Origin: Pseudomonadota bacterium
GTDB lineage: Bacteria > Pseudomonadota > Alphaproteobacteria > Acetobacterales > Acetobacteraceae
NCBI GenBank assembly: GCA_021829055.1
Contig: JAJZCS010000058.1
Coordinates: 1-9,359, forward strand
Length of the DNA: 9,359 bases
Direction: 5' to 3'
Part shown: positions 1 to 6,179 of the stretch, one piece after another
How positions within the stretch are numbered: position 1 is the stretch's first letter
Layout: each line of letters begins with the position of its first letter
Program-made: the position numbers and the translations under genes
The notes under the pieces: generated by a model
Database searches by the model: none
Told to the model about the DNA's origin: nothing
Seen by the model: the letters and a program-made list of their open reading frames with translations, nothing else

Positions 1-142
1 GCTGCACTCCGTCGGCATCGGGAAATTCCTTCAACTCGCAGAAGAGCCTGGTTACAAAAGAACTTTCGCAGATTCGGAACCCTGACGTACCTACCCTCGT
101 GAGACATGTGGGCTAGGGCTCTGCGGTTGATCCAGGCGAGTG

Positions 143-1645
143 CTAAAGTAGCTGCACGTCAGGTTCGACACCGAGTAATTCGGCGAGGCGCGCAAGGCGT
201 CGGGTGATAGCTTCCCCGGCGAACACACCGCTTGCCGCGTTCAGGGATAGTACCAATCGGTCGCCCGCAATGGCCAAGCGTGTTGCGGCCAGAAGAGCAG
301 GCGTTCCAGCCGAGAGCGTATACGCAAGGCGGACGGCAGCTCCGAGCGCTTCGGCCCGGCGGGCTGCATCCATCGGGAGGAGCGCGCGTGCAGGTGCTAG
401 GAACCCTGCCTCGCTCGGCGCTTCATAGCGTAGTGCGAGCGTCAGCGCGAGGAATGCTCGCGCATGATGGTCCAATGCAACGCCGGTCTGGCGCAGCACT
501 CTCAGAAAGGCTTGTTCGGCACGATATTCCGGGTGCTCGTGATTGCCGATATCGGAGAACCAGCATGCGGCCTCTCGTAGTCTTGCTTGGTGTTGCGTCT
601 CCATGGGGAAGAGGCCAGACGTCCACGTAATTAGTGCACCGGGAAGGTTGGGATCGCGTAAGGATGCAATTGAGAGGTCCCGTGCAGCAGAGATCAACGG
701 ATCTTGTTCACGCAATGACAAGGGCAGTTGGCGCATGAACCAGCCTTCGCGCAGGCCATTGGCCGAGAACACGACGCGGTCAGCGCCTGTCGCTCGCAGA
801 AGCCGGCGGAGAATTACCGCAGCAAAGGGAAGATCGCCAATGCGCTTGCGTGACACTCCAGGCAGGCGCTCGATTAGCTTCCGGCTGGCTCCGCTGATTA
901 CGCCAGCGAGATCGCGCGCTTCTTCACGGCCAATGGTATAATGATGCACAACTGCAAGCGGGTAGGACGTTTGGGCAATATGGATGCGGGCAAGCGCGCG
1001 GAACGCTCCCCCCGAGAGGTACAGGTCTCGACCGGCGCCGATATTAACAAAAGTCACCCGTTCAAGGGCGTCAAGGACTATGCCGCGAGCGCGTTGCGGA
1101 TCGCCGCTAGCCTTTTCTGCAAGGCGTATAACGCCGATAGGCAACGTTGCAGCCAGCCCGACTATACCGCGCTCCAGCCCAACCAGTTCCAGCGAGCCAC
1201 CGCCAAGGTCAGCAAGAATGCCATCGGCCATCGGGATGCCGCATAACACCCCCTCTGCAGACAAACGTGCTTCGGCTTCGCCGGAAAGCACAGAAACTCT
1301 GAGGTCCGGTACCGCATCAGAAATCCGGGCAACGAATTCTGAACCGTTGGCCGCGTCGCGCACCGCCGATGTGGCGAGGCCTTCGAAGGGGTTGGCATCC
1401 ATTACTCGTGCGATAGCAGCATACCGCTTCAACACGACGATTGTCTCCTCCATCGCCACGGGATCAAGAAGGTTGGTGTGGATCAGGCCCGTGGCGAGGC
1501 GGAGGACAGCTTTTTCATTGAAGATTTGTACCGGGTTACGTAGTTCGCCTTCGAATACAACAAGCCGCACGGAGTTCGAGCCAAGATCAACGATGGCCCG
1601 TCGGGTTCCTCCTCCTGCGGCCTGTCCTGAAGAGTCTTTCTGCAT
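143..1645 (-). CDS. ppx: Exopolyphosphatase, Ppx/GppA phosphatase family
   Basis: The 500-residue product should hydrolyse terminal phosphates of polyphosphate, or the pppGpp 5'-phosphate, in the cytoplasm. Family signatures are visible: the first phosphate-binding loop DLGSNS at residues 20-25, the ATSAVRDA segment near 91-98, SGEAEA near 121-126 with the acidic residues expected in the catalytic region, and the second phosphate loop DLGGGS at 146-151. The C-terminal half carries an HD-like helical region with SDIGNHEHPEYR near residue 363, followed by an Ala/Leu-rich helical tail. The length fits the two-domain alphaproteobacterial type. I chose the ATG at 1645 because AGAGGAA lies just upstream; the longer reading from 1666 has no Shine-Dalgarno. 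It stands alone, with no ppk beside it, downstream of an IS remnant. Ppx and GppA cannot be told apart from sequence alone; Ppx is preferred. Confidence 0.9.
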   Translation of the reverse strand: MQKDSSGQAAGGGTRRAIVDLGSNSVRLVVFEGELRNPVQIFNEKAVLRLATGLIHTNLLDPVAMEETIVVLKRYAAIARVMDANPFEGLATSAVRDAANGSEFVARISDAVPDLRVSVLSGEAEARLSAEGVLCGIPMADGILADLGGGSLELVGLERGIVGLAATLPIGVIRLAEKASGDPQRARGIVLDALERVTFVNIGAGRDLYLSGGAFRALARIHIAQTSYPLAVVHHYTIGREEARDLAGVISGASRKLIERLPGVSRKRIGDLPFAAVILRRLLRATGADRVVFSANGLREGWFMRQLPLSLREQDPLISAARDLSIASLRDPNLPGALITWTSGLFPMETQHQARLREAACWFSDIGNHEHPEYRAEQAFLRVLRQTGVALDHHARAFLALTLALRYEAPSEAGFLAPARALLPMDAARRAEALGAAVRLAYTLSAGTPALLAATRLAIAGDRLVLSLNAASGVFAGEAITRRLARLAELLGVEPDVQLL

Positions 1646-1648
1646 ACA

Positions 1649-1655
1649 TTCCTCT
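1649..1655 (-). promoter_or_regulatory. Ribosome binding site of ppx
   Basis: The minus strand reads AGAGGAA, then TGT, then ATG. This purine-rich site sits a few bases before the ATG at 1645 and is absent before the upstream in-frame ATG at 1666, so it decides the start. No convincing -35/-10 pair was seen in the region above it. Confidence 0.6.
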
Positions 1656-1855
1656 ACAGCTAGCATTGCGGCAATGAATACGAGCGTCGTGGCCCTTTGA
1701 CGTTCGGTTGGTGCTCGCTATCGATCCAGAAAGGCATTAGCTGATCGGACGCAGAGTCCAAAGCGGAGAAAAAAATGGCGGATGAATGCAGCTGAACGCC
1801 TCGAAAAACCCCTGGCGTTTGGGCTGGATTGATGATTCTCTTTGTCTGGTTTGAC

Positions 1856-1865
1856 GGGGGGGGGG
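1856..1865 (+). repeat. Ten-base poly-G tract before the dead transposase start
   Basis: Ten consecutive G residues lie six bases upstream of the transposase ATG at 1872. With the following TGAGAG they could have acted as a Shine-Dalgarno region. Homopolymers of this length are prone to slippage and to sequencing error. Confidence 0.9.
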
Positions 1866-1871
1866 TGAGAG

Positions 1872-2148
1872 ATGGTGTCGCAGCCGGGCTTTTTTGATCT
1901 GGACGATCGTTATGTGGCGTTGTCGAAGAGCGGGTGATCCGCTCGAGCGTCTGAACGGGGTCGTGAATTCCGAGGCATTCCGGTACCGGCTGGACAAGGT
2001 CTTGAAGCCCCGGGGCCGGCCGATGCCGCGCCGGACAGCGCTCGCCAACGCGGCGAGATCCCGGGTCCGTTCGGCGGTCGAGCCTGTCTTCGCCCGACGG
2101 AAGGGGCCGATCAGGACCTTAGCCGATGTTTTCGTTATCTCTGATTAG
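1872..2148 (+). pseudogene. IS5-family transposase, frameshifted and internally deleted
   Basis: The ATG at 1872 opens a reading frame beginning MVSQPGFFDLDDRY, typical of the N-terminus of IS5-family transposases, and stops at TGA 1935-1937. One surplus G near 1931-1934 shifts the frame; in the next frame the protein continues as GDPLERLNGVVNSEAFR, the usual following motif. At about 2005 the text jumps from the N-terminal domain (RLDKVL) to KPRGRPMP, which in full-length relatives lies near the C-terminus before the VRSRVEHVFA helix, here VRSAVEPVFARRKGP. The DDE catalytic core between them is therefore missing, roughly 240 residues by memory of the family. The frame ends at TAG 2146-2148, before the usual final LANLAYN segment. 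The product cannot be active. Confidence 0.7.
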
Positions 2149-2172
2149 CCAGAATCAAACCAACGGCTAAGG
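2117..2172. repeat. 9-base inverted repeat at the end of the IS remnant
   Basis: CCTTAGCCG at 2117-2125 is the exact reverse complement of CGGCTAAGG at 2164-2172, with 38 bases between. A shorter alternative pairing uses TTAGCC at 2145-2150 with GGCTAA at 2165-2170. It overlaps the 3' end of the transposase remnant and the right-hand candidate terminal repeat. No T-run follows the stem on either strand, so a terminator is not supported. Confidence 0.5.
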
Positions 2173-2285
2173 ACAGCGGGCGGCTGCAAGCCACATACAT
2201 ACCAGTGCCAGCGGACACGGTGTGCTTCATTGAACAGTGCCGCGGCTGCGCTTGACCGCGAGTCGCTTTTAATCGCATGCGGCCT

Positions 2286-2525
2286 TCACCGAACCACGAC
2301 GTCGAATTGTTCAACGACGGCATTGGCCAACAAACGCCGGGCCATCATTTCGGCTTTTTCCCGCGCTTTCAAGGGGTCGGTTTCCAAGAGATCAAGTTCA
2401 ATGACTTTGCCGACACGGACCTCGCCGATATCGGTGAAGCCGAGGCCATCCAACGCATGGCGGATCGCCTTGCCTTGAGGGTCAAGGACACCGTCCCTGA
2501 GCATCACCGTTACAGTTGCCTTCAT
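2286..2525 (-). CDS. purS: FGAM synthase subunit PurS
   Basis: PurS is the small subunit of the three-part formylglycinamidine ribonucleotide synthetase (PurL-PurS-PurQ), the fourth step of de novo purine synthesis, and helps pass ammonia from PurQ to PurL. The 79-residue length is standard. The pattern [26 protein letters not shown] at residues 5-30, then VGKVIELDL, then [14 protein letters not shown] at the C-terminus, is the PurS fold signature. The start codon overlaps the purC stop as ATGA, with GGAGGT six bases upstream inside purC, so translation is coupled. purQ, the common next gene, does not follow; the next 640 bases hold an IS remnant. Confidence 0.95.
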   Translation of the reverse strand: MKATVTVMLRDGVLDPQGKAIRHALDGLGFTDIGEVRVGKVIELDLLETDPLKAREKAEMMARRLLANAVVEQFDVVVR

Positions 2526-3286
2526 TGCATTACCTCCGGGCCCTTGAGATCCCGCGCGCCCGCTTCCGGGAGAATCCCGAGCCGCATGGCGACTTCCTGA
2601 TAGGCTTCTTCAACCTTGCCCAGATCGCGACGGAACCGGTCCTTGTCCATTTTCTCGTTTGTTTTGGTATCCCATAGACGGCAATTGTCCGGACTGATTT
2701 CATCAGCGAGGACGATGCGCATCTCTTCCCCTTCCCATAGCCGGCCGAACTCTACCTTGAAGTCAACCAGGGAAATTCCGACACCAAGGAAGAGGCCAGT
2801 CAAGAAGTCGTTAATTCGCAAGGCCATATGAACGATATCGTCCATGTCTTGCGCGCTTGCCCACCCAAATGCCGAGACGTGCTCTTCGGCAACCATTGGA
2901 TCGCCAAGAGCGTCATTTTTATAATAATATTCAATGATGCTGCGAGGCAACCTGGTTCCTTCGGCAATGCCAAGCCGTGTTGACAGGCTTCCCGCCGCGA
3001 TATTGCGGACCACGACCTCGATCGGGATGATCTCGACTTCACGAATCAGCTGTTCACGCATATTCAGCCGGCGGATGAAATGTGTCGGGACGCCGATTTC
3101 AGCAATTCGCTGCATCAGAAATTCGCTGATCCGATTGTTCAAGACGCCTTTTCCGGTGATGGTGCCTTTCTTCTGGGCATTAAAGGCGGTCGCATCATCC
3201 TTGAAATATTGCACGAGTGTTCCCGGTTCCGGGCCCTCGAAAAGAATTTTTGCTTTACCTTCGTATAACTGGCGGCGACGGGCCAT
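2522..3286 (-). CDS. purC: SAICAR synthetase (phosphoribosylaminoimidazole-succinocarboxamide synthase)
   Basis: PurC joins aspartate to CAIR using ATP, giving SAICAR in de novo purine synthesis. The 254-residue protein has the expected length and landmarks: LYEGKAK at residues 7-13 (nucleotide-binding start), the first family signature [14 protein letters not shown] at 88-101, the second LVDFKVEFG at 173-181, and [14 protein letters not shown] at 193-206. The chosen ATG at 3286 has GAGG seven bases upstream (3294-3297) and gives the usual [13 protein letters not shown] start. A longer reading from a TTG at 3322 adds 12 residues not typical of the family. It lies 126 bases after atpF in the same direction and overlaps purS by four bases. 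I saw no clear promoter in the gap, so read-through from the atp genes is possible. Confidence 0.96.
   Translation of the reverse strand: MARRRQLYEGKAKILFEGPEPGTLVQYFKDDATAFNAQKKGTITGKGVLNNRISEFLMQRIAEIGVPTHFIRRLNMREQLIREVEIIPIEVVVRNIAAGSLSTRLGIAEGTRLPRSIIEYYYKNDALGDPMVAEEHVSAFGWASAQDMDDIVHMALRINDFLTGLFLGVGISLVDFKVEFGRLWEGEEMRIVLADEISPDNCRLWDTKTNEKMDKDRFRRDLGKVEEAYQEVAMRLGILPEAGARDLKGPEVMQ
2532..2537 (-). promoter_or_regulatory. Ribosome binding site of purS inside purC
   Basis: A perfect GGAGGT on the minus strand lies six bases before the purS ATG and within the last codons of purC. It fixes the purS start and supports translational coupling across the ATGA overlap. Confidence 0.85.
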
Positions 3287-3412
3287 AAGCGAACCTCGTG
3301 CTAATGCTGGAGGAGCAGACAACTCCGGATGGACGCACCCGAAGCCGATAGTGGCTATATCAACATGGCACTGGAAAGGCTATGCCGTGCACGGACAGTT
3401 GCTGGATAAAGA

Positions 3413-3934
3413 TTAGGCGGCGCCTCGCCGGAATGAGGTGGACAGGGTGGAAATTGCCGCGTCAATAAGTTTTGCATCCTGTCCGGCATCGACTTGCTCG
3501 CGCATGACGATCTCCGCAGCTTTCGCAACGAGTTCGGCCGCTGCGGTCTGGACTGCCGACACCGACGCAGCTTGGGCGGCGGCAATATGCTCCAACGCCA
3601 TTCGCTCACGCCGCTGGGTATACGCTATCGCATTTTGGGTGATTTCTGCTGCCATGCGCTGCGCTTCTCTGGAGGCTGCTTCAACCATCGCCTTGGCTTG
3701 CGCTTCAGCTTCTGCGCGTCGAGCTTCCGCTTCCATTAGCATCTTTTCGGCCTCTGCGCGGAGTTGGGCTGCCTCTGCAAGAGAAGCGGCAATTTCAGCA
3801 CTGCGCTTGTCCAACATGTCCACGACGAAGCCGACAATTTTGCGACCAAAGAAAAACAGAAAAATTAAGACGGCGGCAGTTACCCAGAAAGTTCCCTGAT
3901 CCCAAAGCGGCGCGTGTAAGGCTTGGTATTCCAT
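3413..3934 (-). CDS. atpF: F0F1 ATP synthase subunit b
   Basis: Subunit b forms half of the peripheral stalk that holds F1 against the membrane rotor. The 173-residue protein has one N-terminal membrane helix (about residues 14-36, with FWVTAAVLIFLFFF) followed by a long Ala/Glu-rich coiled coil from about residue 40 to 150 and a short C-terminal tail for F1 contact. GAAGGAA lies five bases before the ATG and overlaps the stop codon of atpF', only 10 bases upstream. It is the last F0 gene in the cluster. The membrane segment shares a nearly identical 20-base stretch with the atpF' signal-peptide region (see findings). Confidence 0.94.
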   Translation of the reverse strand: MEYQALHAPLWDQGTFWVTAAVLIFLFFFGRKIVGFVVDMLDKRSAEIAASLAEAAQLRAEAEKMLMEAEARRAEAEAQAKAMVEAASREAQRMAAEITQNAIAYTQRRERMALEHIAAAQAASVSAVQTAAAELVAKAAEIVMREQVDAGQDAKLIDAAISTLSTSFRRGAA

Positions 3935-3944
3935 GCCGATTCCT

Positions 3945-4517
3945 TCAGCTTCGCGCCGATTTGAGCGCCTTGGCCAGTACGCGTCTATCTGGTTCTACGC
4001 CGACTAAGTGCTGGACCAGCGAACCTGCTACATCTTCGGCAATGAGAGGCAGGGCCGCGAGAGCACTTTGCCGAGCGGCCTCGATGGCCGCTTCGGCACG
4101 TGCCAACTCGGTGGCCAGCCTCGCGTTGAGATGTTCTGCTTTCTGCTGGGCCTCGCGCTTCGCGTTGGCGATCGCTTCGGCAATCTGTGCTTGGCTAGCC
4201 TGGCGCGCTGTCATGATGGTCCGGTTTAATTCGGCGGCCGCGCGTTCCGCCACAATTTTGGCTTCTTGGGCGGCGTTCAGGTCTGCAGCAATACGCGAGC
4301 GCCGGTTTTCAATGATTCCGCCGATGGCCGGCAGGGCTCTCCGCGACAACGAGTAGTAGAGAGCCACCATGATCACCACCATCCATACGACCTGGCCAGA
4401 GGTGTACGGATTGGCAAAATCCATTTGCGGCAGTTGATCCCCAGCAAAAGCCGCGGCTGGGAACCCCGTTATCACTGTCACGGCGGCGGTTACCCAGAAG
4501 CGGCGTGCGCAGAGCAT
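3945..4517 (-). CDS. atpF': F0F1 ATP synthase subunit b'
   Basis: This is the second b-type stalk subunit found in alphaproteobacteria, cyanobacteria and plastids; it pairs with b. The 190-residue protein opens with a signal-like segment (RRFWVTAAV... ending AAAFA near residue 25), then MDFANPYTSGQVVW leading into a membrane helix at about residues 43-60, and a coiled coil rich in Ala, Glu and Arg to about residue 165. ENRRSRIAADLNAAQEAK just after the membrane helix is typical of b'. AGGTG lies seven bases before the ATG and overlaps the atpE stop codon; the gap to atpE is 10 bases. The order atpE, b', b is the usual one and separates b' from b in this annotation. Confidence 0.92.
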   Translation of the reverse strand: MLCARRFWVTAAVTVITGFPAAAFAGDQLPQMDFANPYTSGQVVWMVVIMVALYYSLSRRALPAIGGIIENRRSRIAADLNAAQEAKIVAERAAAELNRTIMTARQASQAQIAEAIANAKREAQQKAEHLNARLATELARAEAAIEAARQSALAALPLIAEDVAGSLVQHLVGVEPDRRVLAKALKSARS

Positions 4518-4527
4518 CTAACCGCAC

Positions 4528-4761
4528 CTAGGCGAAAAGGATGATCAATGCGATTACCAAGGCGTAGAGAGCTACTGCCTCGGTCAGGGCGAAACCCAGC
4601 AGCACGTCACGGAACATCCGGTCGCGTGCGGCCGGATTACGACCAACGGCCGCCACGAAGGAACCGAACAGATTGCCGATGCCTACACCGGCACCGGCAA
4701 CGCCGATTGTCGCTAGGCCGGCGCCGATATCGCGAGCAAGGAGAACGGTGTCGATAGCCAT
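4528..4761 (-). CDS. atpE: F0F1 ATP synthase subunit c
   Basis: Subunit c makes the rotor ring that carries protons through the membrane. The 77-residue protein is two membrane helices joined by the polar loop RNPAARD at residues 41-47. Helix 1 carries the glycine-rich GAGLATIGVAGAGVGIGN pattern used in ring packing; helix 2 has the proton-binding carboxylate Glu61 in ALTEAVALYAL. No extra sodium-site pattern stands out, so proton coupling is expected. AGGAA lies eight bases before the ATG. The gene follows atpB after 66 bases containing two inverted repeats; c must be made in excess over a and b, so this leader may matter for expression. Confidence 0.97.
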   Translation of the reverse strand: MAIDTVLLARDIGAGLATIGVAGAGVGIGNLFGSFVAAVGRNPAARDRMFRDVLLGFALTEAVALYALVIALIILFA

Positions 4762-4783
4762 ATGGCGATTTCCTTTCAGTTTC

Positions 4784-4810
4784 GCGCGATGTCGCGCATT
4801 TGTAACAAAT
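4784..4810 (-). promoter_or_regulatory. Paired inverted repeats in the atpB-atpE gap
   Basis: Two adjacent inverted repeats fill the middle of the 66-base gap. GCGCG/CGCGC arms at 4784-4788 and 4793-4797 enclose four bases, and ATTTGT/ACAAAT arms at 4798-4803 and 4805-4810 enclose one base. In the atp mRNA they would lie just upstream of the AGGAA site of atpE. They could form a small RNA structure affecting stability or translation of the c-subunit message; this role is an inference. Confidence 0.35.
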
Positions 4811-4827
4811 TACACGACAAAATTCGT

Positions 4828-5574
4828 TCAGTGTAGGTGGATGGAATCATGCAAATACAAACACGTCAGGATTGCGAACACGTATGCTTGCAGAAACGCA
4901 ACCAGGAACTCCAATGCTGTAAGAGCTATATTGAGGCCAAGCGGAATCAGGGCTGCAACCACACCAAGAGCACCGAGGCTGCTTACGAGCATCAGCATAA
5001 AGCCGGCAAATACTTCCCACATGACATGACCTGCCGTGATATTCGCGAACAGACGAACTGACAGCGAGATAGGTCTAGACAAAAAAGACACAACTTCGAT
5101 CGGGATTAGTAGCGGCAATAACCAGGCTGGAACGCCTGATGGTGCAAAAAATTTAAAGAATCGAAAACCATGATGCCAGAACCCAACTATCAGCGACAGG
5201 AGGAACACAAAAAAAGCCAGCGCTCCTGTTATTGCAATGTGGCTTGTGAACGCAAAGAAATAGGGAAAAAGACCCAGTAAGTTTCCAACCAGAATGAACG
5301 AAAACAGTGTAAAAACGAAGGGGAAAAATCGCTTGCCTTCCTCTCCGATCGTGTCGATGACCATGTTGTGCACAAACTCGTATGACAATTCAGCCAAGCC
5401 CTGCATGCGTCCTGGCACAATGGCTGCCCTACGCAGGCCAACGCCCATCACGGTTGTCACAATCAACGCTGCGATCACCATCATCTGATTAGAATTGGTA
5501 AAATCGATAATGCGCCCCAATGTTCCCAACCCCGATTGGAGGTGGAATTGGCTCAGCGGATCCATCTCAACCAT
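4828..5574 (-). CDS. atpB: F0F1 ATP synthase subunit a
   Basis: Subunit a provides the two proton half-channels beside the c-ring. From the ATG at 5574 the protein has 248 residues and several hydrophobic membrane spans, normal for the family. The essential arginine is visible in SLSVRLFANITAGH as Arg174, and the last helix has the conserved LEFLVAFLQAYVFAIL with Gln229. The N-terminus MVEMDPLSQFHL matches the short polar start of alphaproteobacterial AtpB. The start is not certain: ATG at 5565 is possible, and a TTG at 5583 sits at the best distance from GGAGAGG. The frame is also open to 5700 inside atpI, but that extension is not family-like. atpI ends 23 bases upstream. Confidence 0.93.
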   Translation of the reverse strand: MVEMDPLSQFHLQSGLGTLGRIIDFTNSNQMMVIAALIVTTVMGVGLRRAAIVPGRMQGLAELSYEFVHNMVIDTIGEEGKRFFPFVFTLFSFILVGNLLGLFPYFFAFTSHIAITGALAFFVFLLSLIVGFWHHGFRFFKFFAPSGVPAWLLPLLIPIEVVSFLSRPISLSVRLFANITAGHVMWEVFAGFMLMLVSSLGALGVVAALIPLGLNIALTALEFLVAFLQAYVFAILTCLYLHDSIHLH

Positions 5575-5597
5575 CAGCGCCAAAGCGTCCTCTCCGT

Positions 5598-5933
5598 TCA
5601 GTCCTTCGGTCCCGTGTTTGGCCGGGATGATCCGGCCGCACGAAACACGTTCAATATTCCCGCCGCCGCTCCGATCGGTACGAGGCCGATCATGAACCAC
5701 GGGGCCGTGTCCAGCAGTCGGTCAAGCCCATAACCGATCACAACGGCGATCGCTAGGGCGCCGACCATTTCCGAGCCAAGCCGCATCGCCATCGTCAGCG
5801 GATTGTCATCCGGTGACCTGTTCCGGTCAGACTTCGGCTTTGCAACCAATCCTGCTTTTAGTCGCGCAGTCTCAAGCCGCTTATCGAACGAAGCGCCTGT
5901 GTCATCGTGCTGCGCCGAATCGTCCTGTTTCAT
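5598..5933 (-). CDS. atpI: ATP synthase assembly protein AtpI
   Basis: AtpI assists assembly of the F0 sector, in particular the c-ring, and is a small membrane protein. From the ATG at 5933 it has 111 residues: a charged cytoplasmic N-terminus with FDKRLETARLKAGL, then two membrane helices (GSEMVGALAIAVVIGYGLDRLL and PWFMIGLVPIGAAAGILNVFRA) joined by a short DTAP turn, and a short polar tail. This matches the AtpI/Gene1 family of alphaproteobacteria. The start is uncertain because no good Shine-Dalgarno precedes 5933; an in-frame GTG at 5984 would add 17 residues. It opens the F0 cluster and is followed closely by atpB. Confidence 0.85.
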   Translation of the reverse strand: MKQDDSAQHDDTGASFDKRLETARLKAGLVAKPKSDRNRSPDDNPLTMAMRLGSEMVGALAIAVVIGYGLDRLLDTAPWFMIGLVPIGAAAGILNVFRAAGSSRPNTGPKD

Positions 5934-6003
5934 GGCACGTGCGATCCATATCTCCACGACGATATGCGATCTGCTACTCAGCACAGGTCATGGAGTCAAT
6001 GCG

Positions 6004-6019
6004 CTCACAATCTTGTGAG
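6004..6019. promoter_or_regulatory. 16-base perfect palindrome upstream of atpI
   Basis: CTCACAA at 6004-6010 and TTGTGAG at 6013-6019 form a perfect inverted repeat around two bases, 20 bases above the GTG at 5984 and 70 above the ATG at 5933. The size and symmetry suit the site of a dimeric DNA-binding protein at the atp promoter. No convincing -35/-10 pair could be fixed, so the assignment is tentative. The rest of the 5934-6179 gap shows no supported gene. Confidence 0.35.
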
Positions 6020-6179
6020 GTCACGCAGTCAAAATCAACGAACTCTCGATGCACCAACGATCCTAATAACGGTGGCCGCGGACCACGCGGAAGCTACTTG
6101 TCGCGCTTATTCGGCCAAAACCGGGGACATTGAAATTCGCCAGAGTCGTTCCGGATGCGCGAAATTCATGAAAACACCG

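Larger units (their letters stand above)
1834..2162 (+). mobile_element. Remnant of an IS5-family insertion sequence
   Basis: This roughly 330-base stretch lies between purS and ppx, on the strand opposite all intact genes. It contains the start and part of the C-terminal end of an IS5-family transposase with the middle deleted (see the pseudogene). Possible terminal inverted repeats flank it: GATTCT at 1834-1839 against AGAATC at 2151-2156, or TGGTTTGA at 1847-1854 against TCAAACCA at 2155-2162. I saw no matching target-site duplication, so the exact borders are uncertain and one end may be lost. An intact element of this type is normally over 1 kb. The family call rests on remembered IS5 transposase patterns, not on a database search. 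Confidence 0.6.

Noticed and set aside
1..142. Short open frames running off the left edge on both strands, for example a plus-strand frame ending at TGA 83-85 and a minus-strand ATG frame near 109.
   Set aside because: Too short, several frames are open at once, and none shows a motif I recognise; a gene end is possible but unsupported.
984..1700. Long plus-strand open frame opposite ppx.
   Set aside because: It is rich in Arg, Ser and Ala with no family pattern and lies antisense to a clear Ppx protein; a GC-driven shadow.
1795..1819. AACGCC/GGCGTT inverted repeat considered as a terminator.
   Set aside because: A 13-base loop and no T-run after the stem on either strand.
1737..2048. Minus-strand open frame of about 100 codons between purS and ppx.
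   Set aside because: It overlaps the IS5 transposase remnant on the other strand, whose reading matches a known family; this frame has no recognisable content.
3385..3394. CCGTGCACGG palindrome in the atpF-purC gap considered as an operator or terminator.
   Set aside because: Only ten bases, no loop and no T-run; expected by chance at this GC content.
3438..3899. Plus-strand open frame opposite atpF.
   Set aside because: Ala/Ser-rich mirror of the b-subunit coiled-coil codons, not an independent gene.
6072..6086. GTGG/CCAC hairpin after smc considered as its terminator.
   Set aside because: The stem is short and followed by CGTTATTAGG rather than a T-run; an alternative CCGCG/CGCGG pairing competes with it.
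6105..6167. Possible 20-codon minus-strand peptide in the smc-atpI gap.
   Set aside because: No Shine-Dalgarno sequence, no recognisable composition, and such length is common by chance.
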